From: CAVWCW01 sp963753615
GTDB lineage: Bacteria; Pseudomonadota; Gammaproteobacteria; Chromatiales; Chromatiaceae
Assembly: GCA_963753615.1 (NCBI GenBank)
Contig: CAVWCW010000002.1
Span: 362,113-426,112 of the forward strand
Length of the DNA stretch: 64,000 nt
Direction: 5' to 3'
In this document: positions 16,709 through 26,686 of the stretch, piece after piece
Layout: each line of letters starts with the position of its first letter
How positions within the stretch are numbered: position 1 is the stretch's first letter
Made by a program: the position numbers and the translations under genes
The notes under the pieces: model-generated
Databases searched by the model: none
Told to the model about the DNA's origin: nothing
What the model saw: only the letters and a program-made list of their open reading frames with translations

Positions 16709-17320
16709 ATGAATGACAAGGCAATCGGTCTCGCTTCCCAATCGCCGCGCCGGCGCGAGCTGCTGCGCCAGATCGGCCTGGAGCCGGTGCTGCTGGCGGC
16801 GTCGGTGGACGAGACGCCGCTGCCAGGGGAGCGCCCTGGCGCCTTCGTGGTGCGCCTGGCCGAGGCCAAGGCGAGGGCCGGGTCGGCTGCGCCCGAGGCC
16901 GCTGGGCTGCCGGTGCTTGGGGCCGACACGGCGGTGGTGATGGACGGGCGCATTCTGGGCAAACCTCGGGACCGGGCCGACGCGATGGCAATGTTGCTCC
17001 AACTCGCGGCACGTGAGCATCAGGTGTATACGGGAGTCGCCCTGTGGACGGGTGAGCTGCATACGCGGCTGAATGTGAGTCGGGTGCGATTCCGGGGCAT
17101 CGAACGCACCGAGGCGGCTGCCTATTGGGCCAGCGGCGAGCCGACGGACAAGGCGGGAGGCTACGCCATCCAGGGGCTGGGGGCGGTTTTCGTGGCCGAT
17201 CTGCAGGGCAGCTATTCCGGTGTCATGGGCCTGCCCCTGTTCGAGACTGCCGAGCTGCTGCGCGAATGCGGTATCGCCCTGCCGGCGGCGGGGTCCAATC
17301 CTGGGGATGGGCGAGACTAA
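16709..17320 (+). CDS. maf: Maf-type nucleoside triphosphate pyrophosphatase (YhdE-like)
   Basis: A 203-residue Maf/HAM1-superfamily house-cleaning enzyme that hydrolyses dTTP/UTP or modified nucleotides to monophosphates. The signature LASQSPRRRELLRQIG opens the protein; VLGADTAVVMDGRILGKPRD and GGYAIQGLGAVFVADLQGSYSGVMGLPL carry the substrate and metal site. The GADT and KPRD residues fit the YhdE (dTTPase/UTPase) branch rather than YceF. It abuts rng exactly: its TAA is followed at once by the rng ATG, so the two are surely co-translated. Confidence 0.93.
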   Translation: MNDKAIGLASQSPRRRELLRQIGLEPVLLAASVDETPLPGERPGAFVVRLAEAKARAGSAAPEAAGLPVLGADTAVVMDGRILGKPRDRADAMAMLLQLAAREHQVYTGVALWTGELHTRLNVSRVRFRGIERTEAAAYWASGEPTDKAGGYAIQGLGAVFVADLQGSYSGVMGLPLFETAELLRECGIALPAAGSNPGDGRD

Positions 17321-18781
17321 ATGACCGAAGAGATCCTGATTAACGTCACACCCCCAGAGACCCGGGTCGCGGTGATCGAGAACGGTGTGGTTCAGGAGGT
17401 GATCATCGAGCGCGCCAGCAGCCGCGGCTTGGTGGGCAATATCTACAAGGGCCGGGTGTGCCGAGTGCTGCCGGGGATGCAGGCCGCGTTCGTGGACATT
17501 GGCTTGGAGCGGGCGGCGTTTCTGCACGCCTCGGGAATCCAGGGCCCCGGCAACGGCAACGACAATCGGGCCGAAAACATCACCGAGCTGGTGCGCGAGG
17601 GCGACGAACTGGTGGTGCAGGTGGTCAAGGATCCCCTGGGCACCAAGGGCGCTCGGCTCACCACCCAGGTCTCGATTCCGTCCCGCTACCTGGTGTTTCT
17701 CCCCACCATGGGCAATGCGGGCATTTCCCAGAAGATCGAGGACGAGGCGGAACGCAAGCGCCTGCGCGAAATCCTGGGTCAGTTCCTGGGCGACGTGGAG
17801 CCCCCCGGCGGCTATATCGCCCGCACTGCCGCCGATGGGGTCTCCCGCGAGGCCCTGGAGGCGGACATGGGCTTTCTGGCACGGCTCTGGCAGTCGATAC
17901 AAGCCCGCTACAAGGAGGCGCCCCCGGGCCAACTGATACACGCCGACCTGCCGCTGGCGCTGCGCGCCCTGCGCGATCTGGTGGGGCCGGATGTGGAGAA
18001 GGTACGGGTCGATTCCCAGGAGACCTGGCAGCGGGCCAGGCAGTTCGTCGAGCAGTTTATTCCCGATATGCCCGCCGGCATCGAATACTACCCGGGGGAG
18101 CGCCCGATTTTCGACCTCTACGGCGTGGAAGATGAGATCCAGAAGGCCCTGGAGCGCAAGGTGCAGCTTAAATCCGGCGGCCACCTGGTGATCGATCAGA
18201 CCGAGGCGATGACCACCATCGATGTGAATACCGGGGCCTTCGTCGGCCACCGTAACCTGGAAGAGACCATCTTCAAGACCAATTTGGAAGCGGCGCAGGC
18301 AATCTGCCGCCAGCTGCGGCTGCGTAACCTGGGCGGCATCATCATCATCGACTTCATCGACATGAGCGAGGAAGAACACAAGCGCCAGGTGCTGCGGGCG
18401 CTGGAGAAATGCCTGGCCCGGGACCACGCCAAGACCCACATCACCGAGGTCTCGGCCCTGGGGCTGGTGGAGATGACCCGCAAACGTACCCGCGAATCTC
18501 TGGAGCACGTGTTGTGCGAGCCCTGCCCCTGCTGCAGCGGCCGGGGTTCGCTGAAGACCGCGGAGTCCACCTGCTACGAGATTTTTCGCGAGATTCTGCG
18601 CGAAATCCGCCAGTTCGACGTCGAATCTCTGCTGGTGCTGGCGTCCCAGGATGTGGTGGATCGGCTGCTGGGCGAAGAGTCCGACAACATGGCGGAGTTG
18701 GAGGAGTTCATCGGCAAGCCGATCCGGCTCCAGGCCGAGGCCCTGTATACCCAGGAAAATTACGACGTGGTGCTGATCTGA
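17321..18781 (+). CDS. rng: Ribonuclease G
   Basis: A 486-residue RNase E/G family endoribonuclease without the long C-terminal scaffold of RNase E, hence RNase G. The S1-like domain starts near residue 35 (GNIYKGRVCRVLPGMQAAFVDIG). The catalytic aspartates lie in TTIDVNTGAFVG and GGIIIIDFIDM, and the Zn-link CEPCPCCSGRG mediates dimer assembly. It matures the 5' end of 16S rRNA and degrades selected mRNAs. Operon order maf-rng-yhdP is the usual gammaproteobacterial one. The length fits the family and no lesion is seen. Confidence 0.95.
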   Translation: MTEEILINVTPPETRVAVIENGVVQEVIIERASSRGLVGNIYKGRVCRVLPGMQAAFVDIGLERAAFLHASGIQGPGNGNDNRAENITELVREGDELVVQVVKDPLGTKGARLTTQVSIPSRYLVFLPTMGNAGISQKIEDEAERKRLREILGQFLGDVEPPGGYIARTAADGVSREALEADMGFLARLWQSIQARYKEAPPGQLIHADLPLALRALRDLVGPDVEKVRVDSQETWQRARQFVEQFIPDMPAGIEYYPGERPIFDLYGVEDEIQKALERKVQLKSGGHLVIDQTEAMTTIDVNTGAFVGHRNLEETIFKTNLEAAQAICRQLRLRNLGGIIIIDFIDMSEEEHKRQVLRALEKCLARDHAKTHITEVSALGLVEMTRKRTRESLEHVLCEPCPCCSGRGSLKTAESTCYEIFREILREIRQFDVESLLVLASQDVVDRLLGEESDNMAELEEFIGKPIRLQAEALYTQENYDVVLI

Positions 18782-18787
18782 GGCCGG

Positions 18788-21700
18788 ATGATCCACCTGT
18801 TCCGTTCTGCCGCCGCCAAGCTCTGGGCGGTCTCGATCCTGGTGCTGATCCTGCTCGGCATCGGTGTCGGAATCGCGCGCCTGGGGTTGCCCTGGGTAAA
18901 GGAGTTTCGGCCCGAGGCCGAGGCTTTGGCGGCCGAGTTCTTCGGTGTGCCGGTGGAGATTGGTGGCCTGCGGGCGCGAATGCGCGGTCTCACACCGGAG
19001 CTGGAACTGCAGCAGGTGCGGCTGTTGGACCCTGCGACTCGGCTACCGCAGCTCGCTTTTCACACCCTTCGGGCGGAGTTCGCGCCGCTCGATTCTCTGC
19101 TGGGCGGGGCGCTGCATTTCGGTGAGATCGAACTCTCCGGCGCTCGCCTCGCGCTGTGGCGCCGGCCCGACGGCAGACTCGGCCTGCGCGGCCTGCATGT
19201 CAGCGATCACGAGCCCCTGGATCTGATACAGCCGCTGCTGCGCGACGGCCGACTGCGCCTGCGCGATAGCGAACTGCTGCTGGAGCTCGGTCCGGGTCCG
19301 GGGGTGCCGCTGGAGGATCTGGATTTGGCGATCCGAAACGACGGCGCGCGCCACCAGCTCGAAGGCCGGGCCCAAGTCGGCGGCCGCCCCGGGGCCTGGC
19401 TGCGCTTTTCCGCCGATCTGCAGGGGCGCCTGGATGCGGCCGCAGGCTTTAACGCCGAGTTCTACCTAAAGGCCAAAAAGCTGCCGCTGTCGGCGCTGGC
19501 CCGCATGCTCCCTCTCGGCGCCTACCGGGCCGAGGCGGGTTCGCTGGAGCTGGAAATCTGGGGCCAGCTCGAGGGCTTCCGGCTGCGGCGCCTGGACGGC
19601 AGCCTGGGACTTGCCGATCTGGTCCTGGCGGCCAGCGATGAGCCCCAGCTCCGTTGGTCGCTGGACCGGTTGGACACCGGCCTCGACTGGCGGCGCCAGC
19701 GGCATGGCTGGCGTGTCGACCTGACTCGGCTGCGGCTGCACCAGGGGGCCGCGCGCTGGCCCGGCAGTCGGCTTGCGATCGACTTCGCTGATGCGGCGCC
19801 CGAGGGCCCCCGCCTGAGCCTCGGTGCCGACCGGCTGCCCATCGGCGACCTCGCCACCGCCCTGGCACTGGCGCCCCTGCCGGCGGAAATCCACGCGGCC
19901 TTGGTTGGTGCAGTCCCCCGGGGCGAACTGCATGGGCTGCAGCTGCGGTTTTACCCGAACGCCGAGATGCCGCGGTGGCAGGCACGGGGCGCGGTCACGG
20001 GCTTGTCCAGCCGCCCCTGGAAGCGGGTTCCAGGGGTGAGTGGACTGACGTTCGGTTTCGCCGCCGGCCCTCAGGCGGGGCGCCTGGATCTCGACAGTCG
20101 CGACATGGAGCTCGCTCTGCCGTGGTTGTTCCGCGACCCGTTGCCGTTACAGGAGCTGGCCGGCCGCCTGGGTTGGAAGCGGGGCGCCGGTGGGCTGGCG
20201 CTGAGCGCCGAGCGCATCCAGGCCAGCAACCCTGACCTCGAAACCTGGAGTCGTCTGCGCTGGGAGCGGCCCGCGGACGGGACCTCGCCGCTGCTGGACC
20301 TGCAGGTGGAATTCCGCAACGCCGACGAGGCGGCAGTCGAACGCTATCTGCCGGTGGGGATCATGAATCCGCGCCTCGTGAGGTGGCTGGAGCGGGCCGT
20401 AGTGAGCGCCCGGGTGCCCGCCGGCACCGCCCTGTTCCGGGGGCCGCTAGAGGCATTCCCCTTCGAAGGCGGCGAGGGCCGGTTCGAGGCCTGGTTCGGG
20501 TTGGAAGAAGCCGTGCTCGAGTACCTGGACGACTGGCCCCGCATCGAGGGCGCCAATGCGGAACTGCGCTTTGTCGACAACACTCTGGAGATCGAGGTCG
20601 GAGATGGCTGGATCCTCGGCAACCGCATCGAGCAGGCCGAGGTGCGCTTTGCCAGCCTCAAGCCCACCGCTCCGATGCAAGTCAGCGGGCGTCTTCGGGG
20701 GCCGTTCGAGGACCAACTGCGGGTGCTCCGGGAGACGCCGCTCGAAGCGCGCTTCGGCGCTCTCGCCAGGTTGCTGCGGGGGCGCGGCGAGAGCCGCCTG
20801 GAACTGGGATTCGAAGTGCCCTTGCGGCCCGGGGCCCGGCCGACGCGGGTCGAGGGCGACTTGATCTGGGATGGCGCGGCGGCCTTGGAACTTCTTGATG
20901 CCGACCTCTTGCTCAGTCGGCTCGACGGGACACTGCATTTCAGCCTCGATGGTCTCAGCGCCAAAGGCATCTCGGCCCAGGCGTTGGATACCGAGGTGCG
21001 CATCGACGTGGGGCGGATCGACGCCGGGCATCAAGTGGTAGCCCGGGGACGCTTGGCGGCCCGGACCCTGGCCGCGCGCTATCCGGACATTGGCCTGGAG
21101 CATCTTGCGGGCAGTTCCGACTGGCGGTTGCAGCTGGACGTTCCGGACAATGTCGACGGCAGTCTGCCGACGCGCCGCCTGCAATTGCGCTCGGATCTGA
21201 TCGGCATGAGCGTGGATCTGCCCGCCCCCCTGGGCAAGGGAGCCGAAGAGAGCCTGACATTGCGCCTCGCCACTGAGCTGTCCGGCGAGCCCCTGACCCG
21301 CCTGGATCTGCGTTACGGAGAGTTGGTCGACATGGCTCTGGTGCTCGAGCGCTTGCCGGAGGGCGGCTCTGCAATGGAACGCTGCCAGGTGCTGTTCGGC
21401 GGCGGAAGCGCCGAGCTGAGGGCGAGCCCCGGCCTGCACCTGGAGGGCCGGCTCGATTACCTGGCCCTTGATCCTTGGATCAATTGGCTGCAGGCGCGCG
21501 ATGTCGGCACCGGCTCGGGTCAAGACGGAGCGGAATTGCTCCAGGGCGCGGATCTGGAGGTAGAAACCCTGGATACGCGCGGCTACCGCTTCGCCGACAC
21601 CCGGCTGGCCCTGCGCGCGGGCAATGCTGCCTGGCTGGGCCGGATTAACTCGTCCCGCCTGGACGGCGATTTCTACCTCCCCGTTGGTGAAGGCGCGGGA

Positions 21701-22648
21701 CCCTTGACGCTCAATCTCAAACGGCTGGATCTGCCCCTGACCGCGTCGGACCGTCCCGAGGGGGAGGCACAGCCCGGCCCGCCGCTGGACCCGCGTGCGA
21801 TGCCGGCTCTGGAACTCAATCTGGAGCAGCTGTCTTACAATTCCGAGCCTGTGGGCAGTTTACGGTTACTCAGCAGCAAACGCCCGGCGGGGCTGGAACT
21901 GGAGCATCTGGAGCTGCGCGGTCCGCGCCTTCAAGTGGACGCCAGCGGCACCTGGGCGGTCGGCCCTGAGGGGCCGGGCACGGGGCTTGAGCTTGAAGCG
22001 CGCAGCCCGGACGTGGGTGAGCTGCTGCGCACTTTCGAGGTAAACAGCGTGATGGAGCAGGGCGCGGCCGAGGTGGAGGCTAGCCTGGAGTGGCCCGGCG
22101 GCCCCTTGCCGTCCTCGCTGGTTGCCCTGCGCGGGCGCTTCGATTTCCATATCGGCGCGGGCCGCTTTCTGGACGTGGATCCAGGGCTCGGGCGGGTGCT
22201 CGGGCTTTTCAGTCTGAGCGCGCTGCGACGGCGTTTGGCCCTGGACTTCAGTGACACCTTCCGCGAAGGCTTCGCCTTCGACAACATTCGGGGGGCCTTC
22301 CTGCTCGACGGCGGTAGCGCCTACACATCCGACTCCTCCCTCGAGGGCCCGGCGGCCCGCATCGACATCATGGGCCGCACCGACCTGTCCGAGCGCCGCT
22401 ACGACCAGTACGTCACGGTAACCCCGAGGGTCAGCTCTACCATCCCGGTCGCCGCGGCGCTTGCCGGCGGGCCCGGCGTCGGCGCCGCGGTCCTGCTCGC
22501 CCAGCAACTGGTGGGCAAACGGCTGGAAGCGATGGCCAGCTATCAGTATCAGGTCCGTGGCCCCTGGGACGACCCCGAGATCACCCGCATCCAAGCCCGC
22601 AGCCGGCGCTCCGGCGGTGACGGCCTCGGGCTGATCGAACAAGAGTAG
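18788..22648 (+). CDS. yhdP: YhdP family AsmA-like lipid-transport protein
   Basis: A 1286-residue protein with one N-terminal membrane anchor (about residues 10-35) and a long periplasmic part rich in beta structure, ending with the AsmA-like C-terminal block (FRGAFLLDGG-type DNIRGAFLLDGGSAYT, then MGRTDLSERRYDQYVTVTP). YhdP, with TamB and YdbH, moves phospholipid from the inner to the outer membrane across the periplasm. The size matches the family. It begins 6 bases after rng. The 229 bases after it hold no gene I recognise, but a promoter for the nitrilase is likely there (TATCCT near 22768 is a possible -10). Confidence 0.92.
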   Translation: MIHLFRSAAAKLWAVSILVLILLGIGVGIARLGLPWVKEFRPEAEALAAEFFGVPVEIGGLRARMRGLTPELELQQVRLLDPATRLPQLAFHTLRAEFAPLDSLLGGALHFGEIELSGARLALWRRPDGRLGLRGLHVSDHEPLDLIQPLLRDGRLRLRDSELLLELGPGPGVPLEDLDLAIRNDGARHQLEGRAQVGGRPGAWLRFSADLQGRLDAAAGFNAEFYLKAKKLPLSALARMLPLGAYRAEAGSLELEIWGQLEGFRLRRLDGSLGLADLVLAASDEPQLRWSLDRLDTGLDWRRQRHGWRVDLTRLRLHQGAARWPGSRLAIDFADAAPEGPRLSLGADRLPIGDLATALALAPLPAEIHAALVGAVPRGELHGLQLRFYPNAEMPRWQARGAVTGLSSRPWKRVPGVSGLTFGFAAGPQAGRLDLDSRDMELALPWLFRDPLPLQELAGRLGWKRGAGGLALSAERIQASNPDLETWSRLRWERPADGTSPLLDLQVEFRNADEAAVERYLPVGIMNPRLVRWLERAVVSARVPAGTALFRGPLEAFPFEGGEGRFEAWFGLEEAVLEYLDDWPRIEGANAELRFVDNTLEIEVGDGWILGNRIEQAEVRFASLKPTAPMQVSGRLRGPFEDQLRVLRETPLEARFGALARLLRGRGESRLELGFEVPLRPGARPTRVEGDLIWDGAAALELLDADLLLSRLDGTLHFSLDGLSAKGISAQALDTEVRIDVGRIDAGHQVVARGRLAARTLAARYPDIGLEHLAGSSDWRLQLDVPDNVDGSLPTRRLQLRSDLIGMSVDLPAPLGKGAEESLTLRLATELSGEPLTRLDLRYGELVDMALVLERLPEGGSAMERCQVLFGGGSAELRASPGLHLEGRLDYLALDPWINWLQARDVGTGSGQDGAELLQGADLEVETLDTRGYRFADTRLALRAGNAAWLGRINSSRLDGDFYLPVGEGAGPLTLNLKRLDLPLTASDRPEGEAQPGPPLDPRAMPALELNLEQLSYNSEPVGSLRLLSSKRPAGLELEHLELRGPRLQVDASGTWAVGPEGPGTGLELEARSPDVGELLRTFEVNSVMEQGAAEVEASLEWPGGPLPSSLVALRGRFDFHIGAGRFLDVDPGLGRVLGLFSLSALRRRLALDFSDTFREGFAFDNIRGAFLLDGGSAYTSDSSLEGPAARIDIMGRTDLSERRYDQYVTVTPRVSSTIPVAAALAGGPGVGAAVLLAQQLVGKRLEAMASYQYQVRGPWDDPEITRIQARSRRSGGDGLGLIEQE

Positions 22649-22877
22649 GCGTCTGGTTTCCCCCGGGCCGGAGAAGCGGCATGCGGACGTCTTGTCTGGC
22701 AAGGCCGGTGATCGGGGTTTTCAGCGCTTTCGCCCCTCCTCGTCTGGCTCGCGGCTCCAATTTGATGCTATCCTTCAGTGCTCGGAGCCAGTCCATGAGA
22801 GGGCTCTGGCCGATTCACCGACCACAGCATAGGCGGCGCCGGTCCGAGCGGGCAGCGCCGAACCAGAGTCAAGGCTG

Positions 22878-23708
22878 ATGAACAGCAAGAGCAACCGGGT
22901 GGCTGCGATCCAGATGGCATCTGGCCCCAACGTGGGGGCCAACCTGCTGGAGGCAGAGCGGCTAATCAGCGAGGCTGCGGACGACGGCGCCGAACTGGTG
23001 GTGCTGCCGGAGAACTTCGCTTTCATGGGTAAACGGGACCAGGACCTGTTGACCCTGCGCGAGGGACCGGAAGACGGGCCGTTGCAGGACTTTCTGCGCC
23101 AAGTGGCCCGCCGCTACGGCATCTGGCTGGTGGGTGGCACCATTCCCCTGTTGGCCCGCGACGCCAGCAAGTTGCGCGCCGCCTGCCTGGTGTTCGACGA
23201 TCAGGGCCGGCGGATGGCCCGCTACGATAAGATCCATCTCTTTGACGTCCAATTGCTGCAGTCCGATGAGCGCTATACCGAGTCCGCCACCATCGAGGCG
23301 GGAGGAAAGCCGGTGGTACTGGACAGCCCGGTCGGTCGCCTGGGGGTGGCGGTGTGCTACGATTTGCGTTTTCCCGAGTTGTTCCGCAGCATGTTGGACC
23401 AAGGGATGGAGGTGCTGGCGGTGCCCTCGGCTTTCACTGCGGTAACCGGCAAGGCCCACTGGGAGACGCTGGTTCGTGCCCGCGCCATTGAGAACCTCTG
23501 CTACGTGGTGGCGGCGGCTCAGGGCGGCTACCATGTCAGCGGTCGCGAAACCCATGGCCACAGCATGATCGTCGACCCCTGGGGCTCGGTGCTTGCCGAG
23601 GCCGCCCGCGGAACCGGTTTCGTGTGCGCGACGCTCAAGCAGCAGTGCCTGGACACCATCCGCCGCACTTTTCCCACCATCGACCACCGTCGCTTGAAAT
23701 GCGGGTGA
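22878..23708 (+). CDS. Carbon-nitrogen hydrolase (Nit family amidase)
   Basis: A 276-residue nitrilase-superfamily amidase. The Glu-Lys-Cys catalytic triad is visible: E45 in LPENFAFMG, K118 in RYDKIHLFDV and C160 in VAVCYDLRFPELFR. The sequence pattern resembles Nit1/YbeM, which hydrolyses deaminated glutathione in metabolite repair; that substrate is the likeliest but unproven. A nitrilase gene between yhdP and tldD is common in gammaproteobacteria. A separate transcription start is possible given the 229-base gap upstream. Confidence 0.9.
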   Translation: MNSKSNRVAAIQMASGPNVGANLLEAERLISEAADDGAELVVLPENFAFMGKRDQDLLTLREGPEDGPLQDFLRQVARRYGIWLVGGTIPLLARDASKLRAACLVFDDQGRRMARYDKIHLFDVQLLQSDERYTESATIEAGGKPVVLDSPVGRLGVAVCYDLRFPELFRSMLDQGMEVLAVPSAFTAVTGKAHWETLVRARAIENLCYVVAAAQGGYHVSGRETHGHSMIVDPWGSVLAEAARGTGFVCATLKQQCLDTIRRTFPTIDHRRLKCG

Positions 23709-23808
23709 GCGGGCGCAACCTTACCCAGCATTGATTCGATTCCGTCGTTCCACAGCGGCTTCACGTCTGCCGGCGTAGCCTAGGATCCCACCACCCAGCA
23801 GGGACTCC

Positions 23809-25251
23809 ATGAATAACCCCCTGGATATCGCTCGTTCCGCAATTCTCGAGCCGGTCGGCCTGATCGAGGCCGACCTGGACCGCCTGCTAGGCCAATTGAC
23901 GGGCCCGGCCATCGATGCCGCCGACGTCTATTTTCAGAGTAGTCGCCTGGAGTCTTGGATGCTGGAAGACGGCATCCTCAAGGAGGGCTCGCATAATATC
24001 GAGCGCGGGGCCGGCATTCGTGCCGTCAGCGGCGACAAAACCGGCTTTGCCTACTCCGATGACATCCAGTTGCCGATTCTGCTGCAGGCGGCGCGCACCG
24101 CGCGTGCCATCAGCCGCGGCGCCGGAGAGGCCCAGGTGCGGGTGCACGGCATGCGTCCGGTCGGCCAGCTATACCCGGCCCTGGACCCGGTGGCCAGCCT
24201 GCCGGAGCAGGACAAGGTGGAGCTGCTGAGACGAGTGGATGCCGAGGCTCGGCGTCAGGACCCGCGGGTCAAGCAGGTTATCGTCAGCCTGGTGGCCGCC
24301 CACGACCTGGTACTGATCGCCGCCGCTGACGGCAGTCTGAGCGGCGACGTGAGGCCTCTGGTGCGCCTGAATGTGAACGTGATCGCCGAGCAGGCAGGGC
24401 GGCGCGAGCAGGGCAGTGCGGGCGGCGGAGCGCGCGCAGACCTACAGTTTTTCCGCGACGGTGATCGGGCTTTGGGCTATGCGCGCGAGGCGGTGCGCCA
24501 GGCCCTGGTCAATCTTGAGGCGGTCGAGGCCCCGGCCGGCGCCATGACCGTGGTGCTCGGGCCCGGCTGGCCCGGGGTGTTGCTGCACGAGGCCATCGGC
24601 CACGGCCTGGAGGGGGATTTCAATCGCAAGGGGACTTCGGCGTTTGCCGGGCGCATCGGCGAGCGGGTGGCCGCTCGCGGCTGCACCGTCGTTGACGACG
24701 GCACCCTGCCTGGACGTCGCGGTTCTTTGAGCATAGACGACGAGGGTGTGGCGGGCCAGAATTCGGTGCTGATCGAGGACGGCATCCTCAAGGGCTATAT
24801 GCAGGATCGACTGAACGCGCGCCTGATGGGGGTCGCTTCCACCGGCAACGGGCGCCGCGAGTCCTATGCTCACCTGCCGATGCCGCGCATGACCAACACC
24901 TATATGCTGGCGGGAAAGCATGATCCGCAAGAGATCATCGCTTCGGTGGATAAGGGGCTTTACGCGGTGAACTTCGGCGGCGGCCAGGTGGACATTACTT
25001 CCGGAAAGTTCGTGTTTTCCGCCAGCGAGGCGTATCTGATCGAAAACGGCAAGGTCGGCCGGCCGGTCAAGGGCGCCACCTTGATCGGCAACGGCCCGGA
25101 CGTGCTGACCCGGGTCGGCATGGTTGGCAACGACCTCAAGCTCGACGACGGCATCGGCACCTGCGGCAAGGAGGGCCAGAGCGTTCCCGTGGGGGTGGGC
25201 CAGCCGACTTTACGGGTGGACGAGTTGACCGTCGGCGGCACCAGCGCCTGA
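23809..25251 (+). CDS. tldD: Metalloprotease TldD
   Basis: A 480-residue TldD. The zinc site HEAIGH starts at residue 260, in the context LLHEAIGHGLEGDFNRKGTS. TldD pairs with PmbA/TldE in a heterodimer that cleaves unfolded peptides, including microcin precursors and the CcdA antitoxin in E. coli. TldD supplies the active site. The partner gene pmbA starts 29 bases downstream. The full length matches the family. Confidence 0.95.
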   Translation: MNNPLDIARSAILEPVGLIEADLDRLLGQLTGPAIDAADVYFQSSRLESWMLEDGILKEGSHNIERGAGIRAVSGDKTGFAYSDDIQLPILLQAARTARAISRGAGEAQVRVHGMRPVGQLYPALDPVASLPEQDKVELLRRVDAEARRQDPRVKQVIVSLVAAHDLVLIAAADGSLSGDVRPLVRLNVNVIAEQAGRREQGSAGGGARADLQFFRDGDRALGYAREAVRQALVNLEAVEAPAGAMTVVLGPGWPGVLLHEAIGHGLEGDFNRKGTSAFAGRIGERVAARGCTVVDDGTLPGRRGSLSIDDEGVAGQNSVLIEDGILKGYMQDRLNARLMGVASTGNGRRESYAHLPMPRMTNTYMLAGKHDPQEIIASVDKGLYAVNFGGGQVDITSGKFVFSASEAYLIENGKVGRPVKGATLIGNGPDVLTRVGMVGNDLKLDDGIGTCGKEGQSVPVGVGQPTLRVDELTVGGTSA

Positions 25252-25280
25252 GCCGCGCCACGTTCTCGAATAGGTTGAAT

Positions 25281-26642
25281 ATGACGCAATTAGTCTTGGA
25301 TTCGGCGACCGATCAGGCGGCTCGCCAGGCCCGCCTCGAACAACTGGTGGCCGATCTTCTTGCAGAGGCCAAGCGCCAAGGCGCCAGCGCCGCGGAGGCA
25401 GCGGTCAGCAGCGACGCAGGCCTGGCCGTGAACGTCCGCATGGGCAGCGTCGAGACGATCGAGCACACCCGCGACAACGGCCTTGGGGTGACGGTCTATT
25501 TCGGACGCCGCAAGGGCTCCGCCAGTAGTTCCGACCTAAGCCCGAACGCGGTGCACGAAACGGTGCGAGCGGCCTGCAATATCGCCCGCTACACCCAGGA
25601 AGACCCCTGCGCCGGTCTGGCCGACGCGGAACTTATGGCCCGCGATGTGCCGGATCTGGACCTCTACCACCCCTGGGAACTGGCGGTGGAGGAGGCGGTG
25701 GACTTGGCCCTGGCCTGTGAGGCGGCGGCCCTGGAACTGGACCCGCGGATCGTAAACTCCGAAGGGGCCGGACTCAGTACCTATGGTGGGTTGCAGGTTT
25801 ACGGCAACAGCCACGGCTTCATCGGCGGTTATCCCGGCTCGCGCCACAGTCTCAGCTGCTCGGTAGTGGCCAAGCAGGACGATTCCATGCAGCGCGACTA
25901 CTGGTACACCCAGGCCCGTGCCCCCGAAGCGCTCGAAGACGGGGCCAAGGTCGGGCGCACCGCCGCCGAGCGTACCCTGCGCCGGCTGGGGTCGCGCAGC
26001 ATCGCCACCCGCCAGTGCCCGGTGCTGTTCGCCGCCGATACTGCGGTCGGCTTGTTGCGCAGCTTGGTGGGGGCGGTGCGCGGCGCCAGTCTGTACCGCG
26101 GCGCCTCTTTCCTGCTCGAGCGGCTGGGGGATCCTATCTTCCCCGAGTTCGTGCACATCCACGAGGACCCGTTGCTGCCCCGGGGCCTGTCCAGCGCGGC
26201 CTTCGACGCCGAAGGGGTGGCCACCCGGGCCCGCGACCTGGTGAGCGATGGGGTGTTGCGCAGCTATGTGTTGGACAGTTACTCGGCCTGCAAACTGGGT
26301 ATGCAGACCACCGGGAATGCGGGCGGGGTGCGCAATCTGCGTATCGATTCCGGTCCCCTGGACCAGACCGGCCTGCTGCGGGAGATGGGCAGCGGCCTCC
26401 TGGTGACCGAAATGATGGGCCACGGCGTGAACCTGGTCACCGGCGACTACTCTCGCGGCGCCAGCGGCTTTTGGGTGGAAAACGGGGCCATCGCCTTCCC
26501 GGTGGAGGAGATCACGGTCGCCGGCAACCTCGGCCGCATGTTCGAACAACTGCGGGCAGTGGGCAGCGACGTCGATCGTCGCGGCAGCACCCATACCGGC
26601 TCCTGGCTGGTCGAGGGCATGACCCTGGCCGGGGCGGCATAG
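25281..26642 (+). CDS. pmbA: Metalloprotease subunit PmbA/TldE
   Basis: A 453-residue PmbA/TldE, the non-metal-binding partner of TldD; the HExxxH site is absent, as expected. Typical segments are DNGLGVTVYFGRRKGSASSSD near the N-terminus and GNAGGVRNLRID, VTEMMGHGVNLVTGDYSRGASGFW near the end. ATG 25281 is taken; a TTG at 25275 would add two residues. tldD and pmbA are often apart in enteric bacteria but adjacent here, consistent with one complex being made from one transcript. Confidence 0.94.
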   Translation: MTQLVLDSATDQAARQARLEQLVADLLAEAKRQGASAAEAAVSSDAGLAVNVRMGSVETIEHTRDNGLGVTVYFGRRKGSASSSDLSPNAVHETVRAACNIARYTQEDPCAGLADAELMARDVPDLDLYHPWELAVEEAVDLALACEAAALELDPRIVNSEGAGLSTYGGLQVYGNSHGFIGGYPGSRHSLSCSVVAKQDDSMQRDYWYTQARAPEALEDGAKVGRTAAERTLRRLGSRSIATRQCPVLFAADTAVGLLRSLVGAVRGASLYRGASFLLERLGDPIFPEFVHIHEDPLLPRGLSSAAFDAEGVATRARDLVSDGVLRSYVLDSYSACKLGMQTTGNAGGVRNLRIDSGPLDQTGLLREMGSGLLVTEMMGHGVNLVTGDYSRGASGFWVENGAIAFPVEEITVAGNLGRMFEQLRAVGSDVDRRGSTHTGSWLVEGMTLAGAA

Positions 26643-26686
26643 CGGCGCCTGAGCTGGCGCAGCCTGCTTCCCCAACGGTGCCCGCA

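Noticed and set aside
16187..18796. 869-codon minus-strand frame opposite rlmH, maf and rng
   Set aside because: Spans three well-supported plus-strand genes; the translation has no known domain.
22649..22877. Short frame at 22681-22878 between yhdP and the nitrilase
   Set aside because: No ribosome site or motif; better explained as promoter region.
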